Shown here: positions 1 through 7,557 of the stretch, piece after piece
Layout of the letters: each line of letters begins with the position of its first letter
Position numbering within the stretch: the stretch's first letter is position 1
Source of the DNA: Ciceribacter sp. L1K22
GTDB lineage: Bacteria; Pseudomonadota; Alphaproteobacteria; Rhizobiales; Rhizobiaceae
Reading direction: 5' to 3'
Assembly (NCBI RefSeq): GCF_017599385.1
Contig: NZ_JAGFPK010000001.1
Coordinates: forward strand, 1,479,399-1,543,398
Length of the DNA: 64,000 nt
Position numbers and translations under genes: made by a program
Notes under the pieces: generated by a model
What the model was told of the DNA's origin: nothing
What the model saw: only the letters and a program-made list of their open reading frames with translations
The model's database searches: none

Positions 1-89
1 GAAAAACGGCCGCCGAAGCGACCGTTTTCCCCTCCCGGAGCGATATGCGGCGACAGTTTCGCCCCGAAAGCCCTGAAAATCGCGAGGGC

Positions 90-266
90 TCAGCTCATCG
101 ACTGGCGCTGGAGGCTGACGAAGAGAACGAGGCCGGCGCCGCGCTTCTCCATCGCGATCACGTCGGACTTGGCGATGGCGAGGGCGGCGACCGGGCCGAG
201 CATGATCCCGGCGAGCAGCAGGAGCCGGAGACTGGAGGCGGCGGCGGAGCGGATCGTTGCGGTCAT
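90..266 (-). CDS. small hydrophobic protein, unknown function
   Basis: 58-residue frame starting at an ATG preceded by a GAAGGAAC-like ribosome binding site about 7 bases upstream. Residues 10-28 are a hydrophobic stretch (rich in L, A, I) with a short basic N-terminus (MTATIRS), so it is either a signal sequence or a single membrane segment. The remaining 30 residues have no motif I recognise. It lies 28 bases downstream of a second tiny membrane ORF on the same strand, so the two could share a transcript. The support is coding plausibility only; a chance frame is possible. Confidence 0.4.
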   Translation of the reverse strand: MTATIRSAAASSLRLLLLAGIMLGPVAALAIAKSDVIAMEKRGAGLVLFVSLQRQSMS

Positions 267-294
267 CGTCTTGTTCCTTCGTCGGTCGTGTCGT

Positions 295-450
295 TCACAG
301 TGCCGCAAGGCACGAGAGCGATGATGTGAGCGGGCAGTGGACTGCAGCGGAAAGGCCGCGCGTCTCCCGGTTGACGAGGGCGGAGACCGTGAAGGCAAAG
401 ATCGTCATCGTCAGCGTGAGGATCGTCAGTCGCCGTGCGATCTTTCCCAT
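295..450 (-). CDS. small membrane protein, unknown function
   Basis: 51-residue frame on the minus strand, ATG start with a weak GGGACGGG ribosome site. It begins MGKIARRLTILTLTMTIF, a basic start followed by a hydrophobic segment at about residues 8-25, typical of a single-pass membrane protein or a signal anchor. The C-terminal part contains two cysteines. No family recognised. It precedes the other small hydrophobic ORF on the same strand. Too short for a firm coding call without homologues. Confidence 0.35.
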   Translation of the reverse strand: MGKIARRLTILTLTMTIFAFTVSALVNRETRGLSAAVHCPLTSSLSCLAAL

Positions 451-633
451 GTTGCCCGTCCCGTCGTCGTTATCGGTGGATCGATGATGACGTTATGAAG
501 GGTCCCGCCTGAACCTTCTCTGAGACGGGGGTTCATTTGGCGTTCAGGGTTGTTAACGGCCTCCCGGAGGCCGTCTCGGGAACGAAGATCAAGGCCGCCC
601 GTTCATCGGTGGCAACGAAAGAGCCCGGGACGG

Positions 634-1509
634 ATGATGTTCGACACCTTCAAGCTGGAGATGATAGACCTTCCCGAGACGACTTTGCGTGTTCGCCATG
701 GTGGGGCCGGTCCGCCGGTTCTCCTCCTTCACGGTCATCCACGGACGCATACGACGTGGTATCGGGTAGCACCCCTGTTGGCCGAAAGCTTCACGGTGAT
801 CTGTCCGGATTTGCGCGGCTTCGGCATGTCGGCCAAACCCGATCCCGATGACGATCAAGCCTCCTCGAAGCGGGCAAAGGCGCGCGACTGCGTGGCGCTG
901 ATGGAGCAACTGGGCTTTGAGCGCTTCAGCATCGCCGGTCACGACAGAGGCTGTTATACGGCCTTCCGCACGGCGATGGACCACCCGGATCGGGTGCAGA
1001 AGTTCGCGGCGCTCGACGGCGCTCCGATCTTGGACGCGCTCGAGCGCTGCGACGCCAAATTCGCGACCCTCTGGTGGCACTGGTTCTTCTACGCTCAGGT
1101 CGACAAGGCCGAGCGCGCGATCCTGGCCGATCCGGAACGCTGGTACGGCGGAAACGCGGAGGCCATGGGCGAGGAAAACTATCAGGATTTTCGCGCGGCG
1201 ACCCGCGATCCGTCAGTGGTTCGCGGGATGCTCGGCGACTACCGCGCCGGCCTTCGTGTCGATCCTCTCCATGATCAGGAAGACCGCCGGCTCGGACGGA
1301 AGATCCAGTGTCCCGTGCATGTGTTGTGGTCGCGCAGGGACGATCTGGAAGAGCTCTATGGCGATGTTCTCTCGATCTGGCGTCCCTGGGTCAAGGGCGA
1401 TCTGACCGGTACAGGTATCGATAGCGGCCACCACATGGCCGAGGAGGCGCCGGACTTACTCGCAGCGGAACTGTCGCGGTTTTTCGACTCCTCTGCCGAA
1501 GATCTCTGA
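634..1509 (+). CDS. alpha/beta hydrolase, haloacetate (fluoroacetate) dehalogenase-like
   Basis: 291-residue alpha/beta-hydrolase. Oxyanion region HGHPRTH at about residues 33-39, CPDLRG near 57-62, and nucleophile elbow GHDRG with Asp94 where serine hydrolases have Ser. The Asp nucleophile, the following DRG and an HWFF segment in the cap match the haloacetate/fluoroacetate dehalogenase family, which displaces halide through an Asp ester hydrolysed by His; the likely His is near residue 266 (GHHMAEE). These features are seen; substrate is inferred, and an epoxide hydrolase-like role is the alternative. The frame stays open upstream, but the ATG-ATG at 634/637 fits the family N-terminus. No obvious partner genes nearby. 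Expected cytoplasmic. Confidence 0.85.
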   Translation: MMFDTFKLEMIDLPETTLRVRHGGAGPPVLLLHGHPRTHTTWYRVAPLLAESFTVICPDLRGFGMSAKPDPDDDQASSKRAKARDCVALMEQLGFERFSIAGHDRGCYTAFRTAMDHPDRVQKFAALDGAPILDALERCDAKFATLWWHWFFYAQVDKAERAILADPERWYGGNAEAMGEENYQDFRAATRDPSVVRGMLGDYRAGLRVDPLHDQEDRRLGRKIQCPVHVLWSRRDDLEELYGDVLSIWRPWVKGDLTGTGIDSGHHMAEEAPDLLAAELSRFFDSSAEDL

Positions 1510-1527
1510 TCACCGACATGGGCGACC

Positions 1528-1959
1528 CTAGTCGTGGTCGCTCACCAGCAGCCGCACGCTCCTGTCGACGACAAGGCGGACGCGGCCACGTTCGGGACGC
1601 TCGAGCCGAATATTCCCTCGCCGCTCGTCGAGGCGACGCGTCAGGAGAATGAGCCTCGTCTCCAGATTATCCTTGTAGTCCGGAAGAAGCAGCGATTGAT
1701 GACGACGGATTTCCTTGTTGAAGAAGTCCGTTGTGCCGCTTTCGGTGAACGCTTGGAGGAAGTGCCGGAAAAGCCGACCGGCCACGCCCCTGATCAGGTA
1801 TTCGTCGTTCAGAAACACGGACCCGTCGCGCGGATAGAACCGAACCCGCAAGGTGGGTGGGGTGGCTGCCGCAGCGGAATAGCTGCTGACGCGCCGTGGA
1901 AAAGGACGAGCAAGGGGGACGGGGTTCCCACGGGAGAACCAGAAATTTAAATCGAACAT
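1528..1959 (-). CDS. conserved hypothetical protein, possible winged-helix C-terminus
   Basis: About 143 residues from the ATG at 1959; a TTG 18 bases further upstream is an alternative start. The N-terminal 30 residues are low-complexity. From about residue 40 there is a pattern of short strands and amphipathic helices (FLNDEYLIRGVAGRLFRHF, then TDFFNKEIRRHQSL and LETRLILLTRRLDER) that resembles a winged-helix DNA- or protein-binding domain with a basic recognition region. I do not recognise the family. It is convergent with the dehalogenase-like gene, with only 18 bases between the stops, and lies 90 bases downstream of the cupin gene on the same strand, so it may be transcribed with it. 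Confidence 0.6.
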   Translation of the reverse strand: MFDLNFWFSRGNPVPLARPFPRRVSSYSAAAATPPTLRVRFYPRDGSVFLNDEYLIRGVAGRLFRHFLQAFTESGTTDFFNKEIRRHQSLLLPDYKDNLETRLILLTRRLDERRGNIRLERPERGRVRLVVDRSVRLLVSDHD

Positions 1960-2049
1960 GACGTGAATCTCAATCAACCATGGCTATTTGAAGGGTGTTC
2001 GGCGAGAGGGCGGGACGCACGCCGTCCGTGCGTCCGCCGTTGCCTGATC

Positions 2050-2499
2050 TCAGTCGATCGGCGGCCCGACGAATTCGATGCCGTTACGATTGCAGAGCGC
2101 GAAGAGCCTCTGCTGATCTTCGGCTGCGAATGGCACCTGCGGAGGGATTTCAGGGCGTTCGGCTGCAACAGACGCTTCGCGGACCATGCTTTCGAAGCGC
2201 CCGTTGGTGATCGTGAGAAAGCGGCCACGCGGTGACAGCACCTTGAAGGCGTGCGTCCTGCCGCCCTTGACGTGCAGCGTTGCGCCGCTCGCCAGTTCCG
2301 AGATCTGTCCATCGAGCATGAAGCGGAACGAGCCTTCGAGAATGTAGAAAGTCTCGTCTTCGTGGTGGTGGACGTGAGGCGGAACGAAGAAACCGCCAAG
2401 CATGTCATGCTCGATCAGCGAAACGCCGGCGGCGCTTTCCGTCTGCGAGAGCAGGATGTTGAGATATGCATTCATAAACCAGCGACCGTTGTCGGACAT
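2050..2499 (-). CDS. cupin domain protein
   Basis: 149 residues from an ATG with an AGAGGTTT-type ribosome site; the frame continues upstream to 2571 but that extension is not cupin-like. The single cupin barrel has a metal-binding first motif (HVHHHEDETFYILEG) and a second motif ending in GGRTHAFKV, so His and Glu ligands for one metal are present. Single-domain cupins of this kind include quercetin dioxygenase-like enzymes and sugar- or aromatic-binding proteins; nothing here picks one. It is divergent from the LysR gene at 2691, with 190 bases between, so that regulator may control it. Confidence 0.8.
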   Translation of the reverse strand: MSDNGRWFMNAYLNILLSQTESAAGVSLIEHDMLGGFFVPPHVHHHEDETFYILEGSFRFMLDGQISELASGATLHVKGGRTHAFKVLSPRGRFLTITNGRFESMVREASVAAERPEIPPQVPFAAEDQQRLFALCNRNGIEFVGPPID

Positions 2500-2690
2500 G
2501 GCGAAAACCTCTGATAACCGGTGCCGCCAGGGCGACACACTCTGATGGGGGATAGGATAAGCAATCTTCACATCGCGAGACTTGCTCGCGCCGGTCGACG
2601 CGGCCGTCGTCGTCGGGTGACGCTTCCCTAGCCAAAATCGGGGGACTTGATAAGATCAATGATCACGCATCACTGTTCGGATAATCTGCC

Positions 2691-3599
2691 ATGAAGACTA
2701 TAGATCCCCTCTCGGGTATCGCCGCGTTCCTGAGTGTGGCCCAAAGCCTGAGCTTTACGAAGGCGGCGGAAGAGCTGCAGATGTCGCGCGCGACGGTCAG
2801 TGCGCAGATACACGACCTCGAAACGCGGTTGGGCACCCGGCTGTTGCAACGCACGACGCGCGCCGTGTCATTGACGGAAGCCGGGACGGCATACCTACAG
2901 GCGCTGAGCGGTGTCCTGCCGCAGATCAGGGAAGCGGAACGTGCGGCCGCGTCGTTCCAGCAGGAAGCGGTGGGACGGATGAGGATCTCCACAGCGCCGG
3001 ATCTGGGGCCGGATCACGTCGCGCCCGCCGTCGCGGCGTTTCTGAAGCTCAATCCCGGGCTTTCTATCGATCTCGACCTGTCACTCGACACCGTCAACCT
3101 GGTGGAGGAGAACTTCGATCTGGCTATTCGCGGGACAATATCCCTGGAGCCAAATGTCATCACGCGGCAGATCGGTTCGTCACCAGTTGTCGTGTGCGCT
3201 GCCCCCGATTATCTCGCGCGTCATGGGGTGCCCAGCCATCCAAACGATTTGACGAAGCATGCATGCCTGCACTTCTCGAAGCTCAGATGGGGAAGGGTGT
3301 GGCACTTCAGCCGTGGGGAGACAAGTCTGCGTGTACCGGTGCTGCCGAGGCTGGAATGCAATGACGGCCGCACCCTGTTTGCGGCGGCGGTGGCCGGCGC
3401 TGGCATCGTGCTGGAACCCGCCTTCGTGGTCGGGCCCGCGATCAGGGAGGGAAAGCTGGTGGTGGTCCTGCCGGAGTGGTCGATCACGACAATCCCCGTC
3501 CACGCGGTCTATCCGGCGAACCGCCACATCGCGATGAAGGTGAAGTCCTTCGTTTCCTTTCTCGCCAACCACTTGGCGGGGCATCCCGACTTGGGCTGA
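2691..3599 (+). CDS. LysR family transcriptional regulator
   Basis: 302 residues, normal for LysR. N-terminal winged helix-turn-helix at residues ~8-65 (AAFLSVAQSLSFTKAAEEL, then SRATVSAQIHDLE and RLLQRTTRAVSLTEAG), followed by a periplasmic-binding-protein-like effector domain at ~90-300. It most resembles the CrgA/DsdC-like group of small-molecule-responsive LysR proteins. It is divergent from the cupin gene, the usual position for a LysR regulator relative to its target. Effector unknown. Confidence 0.9.
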   Translation: MKTIDPLSGIAAFLSVAQSLSFTKAAEELQMSRATVSAQIHDLETRLGTRLLQRTTRAVSLTEAGTAYLQALSGVLPQIREAERAAASFQQEAVGRMRISTAPDLGPDHVAPAVAAFLKLNPGLSIDLDLSLDTVNLVEENFDLAIRGTISLEPNVITRQIGSSPVVVCAAPDYLARHGVPSHPNDLTKHACLHFSKLRWGRVWHFSRGETSLRVPVLPRLECNDGRTLFAAAVAGAGIVLEPAFVVGPAIREGKLVVVLPEWSITTIPVHAVYPANRHIAMKVKSFVSFLANHLAGHPDLG

Positions 3600-3616
3600 A
3601 AGACAGCGATCGCCTG

Positions 3617-4510
3617 TCAGATATCGGCCGCGGCGAAAATGGCCGCCACCCAATCCAGGAACACACGAAGACGTGCCGAGGTCTGGCGGTTCTGCGGGTA
3701 GAGCGCGGTCAGCGGTGTGGGCGAGGGTGGGTAGTCGATCATCACCTCCACCAGGCTGCCATCGGCAAGGTCGCGCTGGAGCCGGTAGCGCGGCGCCTGG
3801 ATGAGGCCGAAGCCGAGGCGTGCGAGGTCGCTCATCGTGTCGGAATTATTCACTGTCACGCGGCTTTTTACAGGGACCAGCCTGACCTTCCCGGCCTCCA
3901 TGAACTCCAGCGGCATGACCTCGCCCGTGCGGGAGGACACGAAGCCGACGCAGAGATGGCTGGCGAGATCATCCGGACGTTTCGGCAGGCCATATGTTTC
4001 CAGGTAGCCGGGACTCGCGCAGGTGATCTCCGTGATCGTCGCCAGCCGCCTGCCGATCATGCCGCTGTCCGGCAGGTCTCCCGCGCGGATCACGCAATCC
4101 ACACCCTCCCGCACCAGATCGACCAGCCGATCACCCTGGCCGATATGCAAATCGAGTTCCGGATAGCGCGAAAGGAATTCCGGCAGGTGCGGCAGCAGGA
4201 AAGTACGTGTCAGCAGCGGGTGGGCATCGATCCGCAGCAGGCCACGCGGGCGCGCATCGCGAAACGCGTTATCGGCCTCCTCGACCTCCGACAGGATCGC
4301 AAGGCAGCGTTCGTAGTAGGTCCGTCCCTCCAGCGTGGTCGTCACATGCCGCGTCGTGCGTTCAAGCAATCGAACGCCGAGATCGGCTTCGAGACGCTTG
4401 ATCGCTTCCGTCGCCGTCGAGCGGGAGAGCCCGAGATCGGTGGCGGCCGCCGAAAAGCTCCGGCGGTCCACGACGCGGACAAAGAGGGTCATGCGGTCGA
4501 GGCGGTCCAT
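3617..4510 (-). CDS. LysR family transcriptional regulator of the SDR operon (probable)
   Basis: 297 residues from ATG at 4510 (MDRLDRMTLFVRVV); a GTG further upstream would add 22 non-conserved residues. Helix-turn-helix at ~5-62 (FSAAATDLGLSRSTATEAIKRLE, quoted in part) and effector domain from ~90. It is convergent with the preceding LysR gene and divergent from the SDR-SDR-tautomerase operon that begins at 4616. A 16-base perfect palindrome lies between them, so it probably regulates that operon and itself. Inducer not inferable. Confidence 0.9.
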   Translation of the reverse strand: MDRLDRMTLFVRVVDRRSFSAAATDLGLSRSTATEAIKRLEADLGVRLLERTTRHVTTTLEGRTYYERCLAILSEVEEADNAFRDARPRGLLRIDAHPLLTRTFLLPHLPEFLSRYPELDLHIGQGDRLVDLVREGVDCVIRAGDLPDSGMIGRRLATITEITCASPGYLETYGLPKRPDDLASHLCVGFVSSRTGEVMPLEFMEAGKVRLVPVKSRVTVNNSDTMSDLARLGFGLIQAPRYRLQRDLADGSLVEVMIDYPPSPTPLTALYPQNRQTSARLRVFLDWVAAIFAAADI

Positions 4511-4531
4511 GATAATTGTTCGCCACACACG

Positions 4532-4547
4532 AATTGAGATGTCAATT
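4532..4547. promoter_or_regulatory. palindrome in LysR/SDR intergenic region, candidate operator
   Basis: Perfect dyad AATTGA-GATG-TCAATT in the 105-base gap between the divergent LysR and SDR genes. AT-rich interrupted palindromes at this position are the usual LysR recognition sites. The location supports it; binding is inferred. Confidence 0.5.
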
Positions 4548-4615
4548 GCTGGATGATTGTTTTCAGGGAGCGACACGACATTTTATGTCCAGACACCAAC
4601 GGAAAGGACAAGGTC

Positions 4616-5356
4616 ATGTCAGACACACCCATGAAAACCGCCATCGTCACGGGCTCGTCGAAGGGAATTGGTGCCGCCATTGCCAAACGCCTTGCGCGTG
4701 ACGGGTTTGCGGTCATCGTCAACTATGCACGGGGCGCCGATGCCGCCGAGGCGGTGGTGGCCGATATACACGCCGCCGGTGGACGCGCGGTTGCCGTCCA
4801 GGCCGACATCGGATCCCCCGAAGGATTGAAAACTCTCTTCGACGCAGGGCAACAGGCCTTCGGCGGCGTCGATGTCCTGGTCAACAATGCCGGCATCATG
4901 CAACTCTCTCCGATCGCCGAAACGGCGGATGAAGACTTCGAGCGGCAGGTCTCCATCAATCTCGGCGGCGTCTTCCGCGGCGCGCGCGAGGCGGCCAAGC
5001 GGCTGCGGCAGGGCGGCCGCATCGTCAATTTCTCCTCCAGCGTCGTCGGTCTCTACCAGCCGACCTACGGTGTCTACGCCGCCACCAAGGCCGGCGTGGA
5101 GGCAATCACCCATATCCTCGCCAAGGAACTTGGCCCGAAAGGCATGACCGTCAATGCGGTGGCTCCGGGGCCGGTCGAGACGGATCTGTTCATGACCGGC
5201 AAGCCCGAGGACCTGGTGAAGACCATTATCGGCATGAACCCGCTGAGGCGCCTCGGCCAGCCGGAGGACATCGCCAACGTCGTGTCCTTCCTCGCCGGTC
5301 CGGACGCCGGCTGGGTCAACGGCCAGGTCATCCGCGCCAATGGCGGCGTGGTGTGA
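4616..5356 (+). CDS. SDR family oxidoreductase (3-oxoacyl-ACP reductase-like)
   Basis: 246 residues from the ATG at 4616, preceded by AAAGGACAAGG; the frame is open upstream but the extension is not SDR-like. Classical short-chain dehydrogenase: cofactor motif TGSSKGIG at ~12-19, NNAGIM near residue 90, catalytic Ser in NFSSS and YAATK (Tyr-x3-Lys), and a C-terminal substrate loop PGPVETDLF. First gene of a three-gene operon with a second SDR and a 4-oxalocrotonate tautomerase-type protein. NADPH preference is likely from the family; the substrate is unknown. Confidence 0.88.
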   Translation: MSDTPMKTAIVTGSSKGIGAAIAKRLARDGFAVIVNYARGADAAEAVVADIHAAGGRAVAVQADIGSPEGLKTLFDAGQQAFGGVDVLVNNAGIMQLSPIAETADEDFERQVSINLGGVFRGAREAAKRLRQGGRIVNFSSSVVGLYQPTYGVYAATKAGVEAITHILAKELGPKGMTVNAVAPGPVETDLFMTGKPEDLVKTIIGMNPLRRLGQPEDIANVVSFLAGPDAGWVNGQVIRANGGVV

Positions 5357-5367
5357 GGGAGGTAGTC

Positions 5368-6264
5368 ATGGAAAAGACGATTCTGATTACCGGCGCGTCG
5401 AGCGGATTCGGCGCGATGATGGCCCGCACGCTTGCCCGCGCCGGACACCGGGTCTACGCCTCGATGCGGGACCTGAAGGCCCACGACGGCAAACCCGTCG
5501 CGGAAATCGAGGCGCTGGTCGCCGCGGAGAACCTGAAGCTGCTGCCGATCGAACTCGATGTGACGTCGGATCATTCGACTGAGACGGCAATTGCGCGGAT
5601 TACTGAAGAGGCCGGCGGACTTGATGTCCTGATCCACAATGCCGGCCATATGGGTTTCGGCCCTACGGAAGCCTTCACACCGGAACAACTGTCCCGGCTG
5701 TACGACGTCAATGTCGTGGGCGCCCACCGCATCAATCGTGCGGCACTGCCGTCCATGAGAAACCGCGGCAAGGGACTGGTCGTGTGGATCGGCTCCAGCA
5801 GCACCCGCGGCGGCACGCCGCCGTTCCTCGCCGCCTATTTCGCTGCGAAGGCCGGCATGGATGCGCTGGCGCAGAGCTACGCGCTGGAACTGTCGCGCTT
5901 CGGTATCGAGACGACGATCGTCGTGCCGGGCGCCTTCACCAAGGGAACGAACCACTTCGCCCATGCAATGCAGCCGGCCGATGGCGTCCGTGCTGACGCC
6001 TATTGGAACGGCCCCTATGCAGGGGTCGACAAGACGGCGCTCGAAGGCCTGGCGAGCCTGGAGCCGGTCGATGCCGATCCTGAGTCGGTTGCACGTACCG
6101 TTGTGGAGATTGTCGCCATGCCGCACGGCAAACGTCCGTTCCGTGTCCACGTCGATCCGTCGGAGGATGGCGCCGAGATCGTCAATGGCGTCGCCGATCG
6201 CGTCCGTGCGCAACTGCTCGAACGCATAGGCCTCCGAGACCTGCTTCATCCCGCAACGAAGTGA
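5368..6264 (+). CDS. SDR family oxidoreductase
   Basis: 298 residues. ATG at 5368 with a strong GGGAGG ribosome site, only 11 bases after the stop of the first SDR, so the two are cotranscribed. Cofactor motif TGASSGFG at the N-terminus, HNAGHMGFG in the middle, catalytic Ser in SSST and YFAAK. The C-terminal ~60 residues are longer than in a minimal SDR, as in the group of SDRs acting on bulkier substrates. Substrate unknown. Pairing with a tautomerase suggests catabolism or detoxification of a carbonyl compound. Confidence 0.88.
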   Translation: MEKTILITGASSGFGAMMARTLARAGHRVYASMRDLKAHDGKPVAEIEALVAAENLKLLPIELDVTSDHSTETAIARITEEAGGLDVLIHNAGHMGFGPTEAFTPEQLSRLYDVNVVGAHRINRAALPSMRNRGKGLVVWIGSSSTRGGTPPFLAAYFAAKAGMDALAQSYALELSRFGIETTIVVPGAFTKGTNHFAHAMQPADGVRADAYWNGPYAGVDKTALEGLASLEPVDADPESVARTVVEIVAMPHGKRPFRVHVDPSEDGAEIVNGVADRVRAQLLERIGLRDLLHPATK

Positions 6265-6275
6265 AAGGAAAGACC

Positions 6276-6488
6276 ATGCCCTTCGTCAATATCAAGACTC
6301 CCGAAGCCGCCCTCACCAGGGCGCAGAAGGAAGAGATCGTCCATCGTACCACGGATATGCTCGTGGAATATTTCAGCGAAGCGGCGAGGCCGCATACCAT
6401 GGTGCTGATCGAGGAAGTGAAGGACGGCGGCTACGCGCGCGCCGATGAGGTCTTCATCCTGCCACCCGAGTATCGCGCCGCCGACTGA
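6276..6488 (+). CDS. 4-oxalocrotonate tautomerase family protein
   Basis: 70 residues, the normal length for a single-subunit 4-OT-type enzyme, from an ATG preceded by GAAAGGAAAGACC. Pro2 follows the initiator Met (MPFVNIKTPE) and would be the catalytic general base exposed after Met removal. The rest has the beta-alpha-beta pattern. The track-length frame upstream (starting at 6261) would put five residues before Pro and abolish this, so the 6276 start is preferred. Third gene of the SDR operon, 11 bases after the second SDR stop. Substrate unknown. Confidence 0.85.
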   Translation: MPFVNIKTPEAALTRAQKEEIVHRTTDMLVEYFSEAARPHTMVLIEEVKDGGYARADEVFILPPEYRAAD

Positions 6489-6506
6489 GGCACCAAAAAC
6501 AAGAAG

Positions 6507-6537
6507 ACCATCCGTTGGTGGACCGGCGGATGGTTTG
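6507..6537. terminator. hairpin terminator between SDR operon and immunity-like gene
   Basis: Inverted repeat ACCATCCG / CGGATGGT at 6507-6514 and 6527-6534, followed by TTG. It sits between convergent genes and can serve the SDR operon. Confidence 0.55.
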
Positions 6538-6541
6538 TCGT

Positions 6542-6859
6542 TCAAGGCTCAGCATCGCGGGAAAGCTCGACACCTCCTCCGCATGACACCATGGCCCAGA
6601 ACCGTGTCACTGAACCATTTTGCCCGATGAGGCGAATAGGCACCGTCCATACAGGGATCAGATCGTTGTAGTCCGCGTCCATCAAATCCATTTCGACGGA
6701 CTGGAACGGATATCTGCGCATAAAAGACGGGCGTTTGAGATAGGAGTTAATGGAGGCTTCAAGTTCAGATGTATTCATCTTGGGGCAGGTTCTGGTCTCT
6801 GCGCAGCTCACTAGTACTGACAGACCGAGTGTAGCGACAATGGGAACAATGAATTTCAA
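6542..6859 (-). CDS. small lipoprotein, candidate colicin M-type immunity protein
   Basis: 105 residues if started at the TTG at 6859, which overlaps the upstream stop (TTGA) and has GGAGA about 8 bases before it; the ATG at 6904 would place 15 unlikely residues ahead of a very good export signal. Sequence after the start: basic KF, hydrophobic core, then a lipobox LVSC, so the mature protein is probably anchored on the periplasmic side. Two further cysteines (TRTC and MVSC) could form a disulfide. The colicin M immunity protein Cmi is also a ~117-residue membrane-anchored periplasmic protein with a disulfide between two cysteines. Together with the overlap with a colicin M-like frame this makes immunity the best guess. 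The sequence itself shows no family motif I can name. AT-rich relative to neighbours. Confidence 0.6.
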   Translation of the reverse strand: MKFIVPIVATLGLSVLVSCAETRTCPKMNTSELEASINSYLKRPSFMRRYPFQSVEMDLMDADYNDLIPVWTVPIRLIGQNGSVTRFWAMVSCGGGVELSRDAEP

Positions 6860-7488
6860 TTGAAAAGTTCTCCATTTCCGCTCCAGTGCACAGCAAGCCC
6901 CCAAGTGATATTTATATCATAGTTAGTTCCGCCAATCGTCGCGCCTGCGTAGGTGAATGCTTCGTCCACCCAATTACGGTGGCTTGAAGGATTAAAGTCA
7001 TATACATCTGAATAGGCGGTTATGCGACCATCGAACTCCCAGCTTCCATCTTTTTCTCTTGTAAAATCCCCGATCAGCTTAAGACTAATATTGCCGAGGT
7101 AAGCCCCCGTAACGAAATTATCGTTAGCTGTATCGTACGCAAATTTCGACACCGTAATCTCTTTTGTGCCCGTTAAAGACTTGTCTCCGATGTATCTGTC
7201 TAGCTGATTGATTCCGCCGGACCTGACCTCCGATGCGGACACTTTCAAACCTAGATTTTGAATAGAAACATTCATGTCTTCCCCTTTGCCAAACATAAAA
7301 TGGCTGAATGCCGCGAAAGGGGTTGCGAAGTTTCCAGAAAATTTGTTGTCGTAATCACTGTAAGATTTTGGAGTGACTGGATTGCCCAGGCTGGTGAGTT
7401 TCTGGTCTAGGTCGGATAATTTTCCACCCACTTTTAGGATGTTTTCATAGTATGAGTAGCCGTACATTGCCGTCTTGAATGCAGCCAA
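6856..7488 (-). CDS. colicin M-like lipid II-degrading bacteriocin, catalytic part (gene interrupted)
   Basis: 210 residues from a TTG at 7488. The C-terminal half contains D-x-Y-D-x5-H-R (SDVYDFNPSSHRNW), Asp161, Tyr163, Asp164, His170 and Arg171, followed by 39 residues. This spacing is the active-site signature of colicin M (Asp226, Tyr228, Asp229, His235, Arg236), which cleaves the lipid II undecaprenyl-pyrophosphate bond in the periplasm. The frame continues in phase upstream without another start to a TAA at 7558-7560, beyond which 59 residues lead to an ATG at 7737. Reading through would give 293 codons, close to colicin M (271) and related proteins, so this looks like one gene broken by a stop. 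As it stands there is no good ribosome site for the downstream part, so it may be inactive. AT-rich codon usage points to recent transfer. Confidence 0.7.
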   Translation of the reverse strand: MAAFKTAMYGYSYYENILKVGGKLSDLDQKLTSLGNPVTPKSYSDYDNKFSGNFATPFAAFSHFMFGKGEDMNVSIQNLGLKVSASEVRSGGINQLDRYIGDKSLTGTKEITVSKFAYDTANDNFVTGAYLGNISLKLIGDFTREKDGSWEFDGRITAYSDVYDFNPSSHRNWVDEAFTYAGATIGGTNYDINITWGLAVHWSGNGELFN

Positions 7489-7557
7489 GTCATCTTCAGC
7501 GAGCGTATCTAAGACTTTCGCTAATACATTGTAGCAATTTATCTTTTCAAAAAGAGA

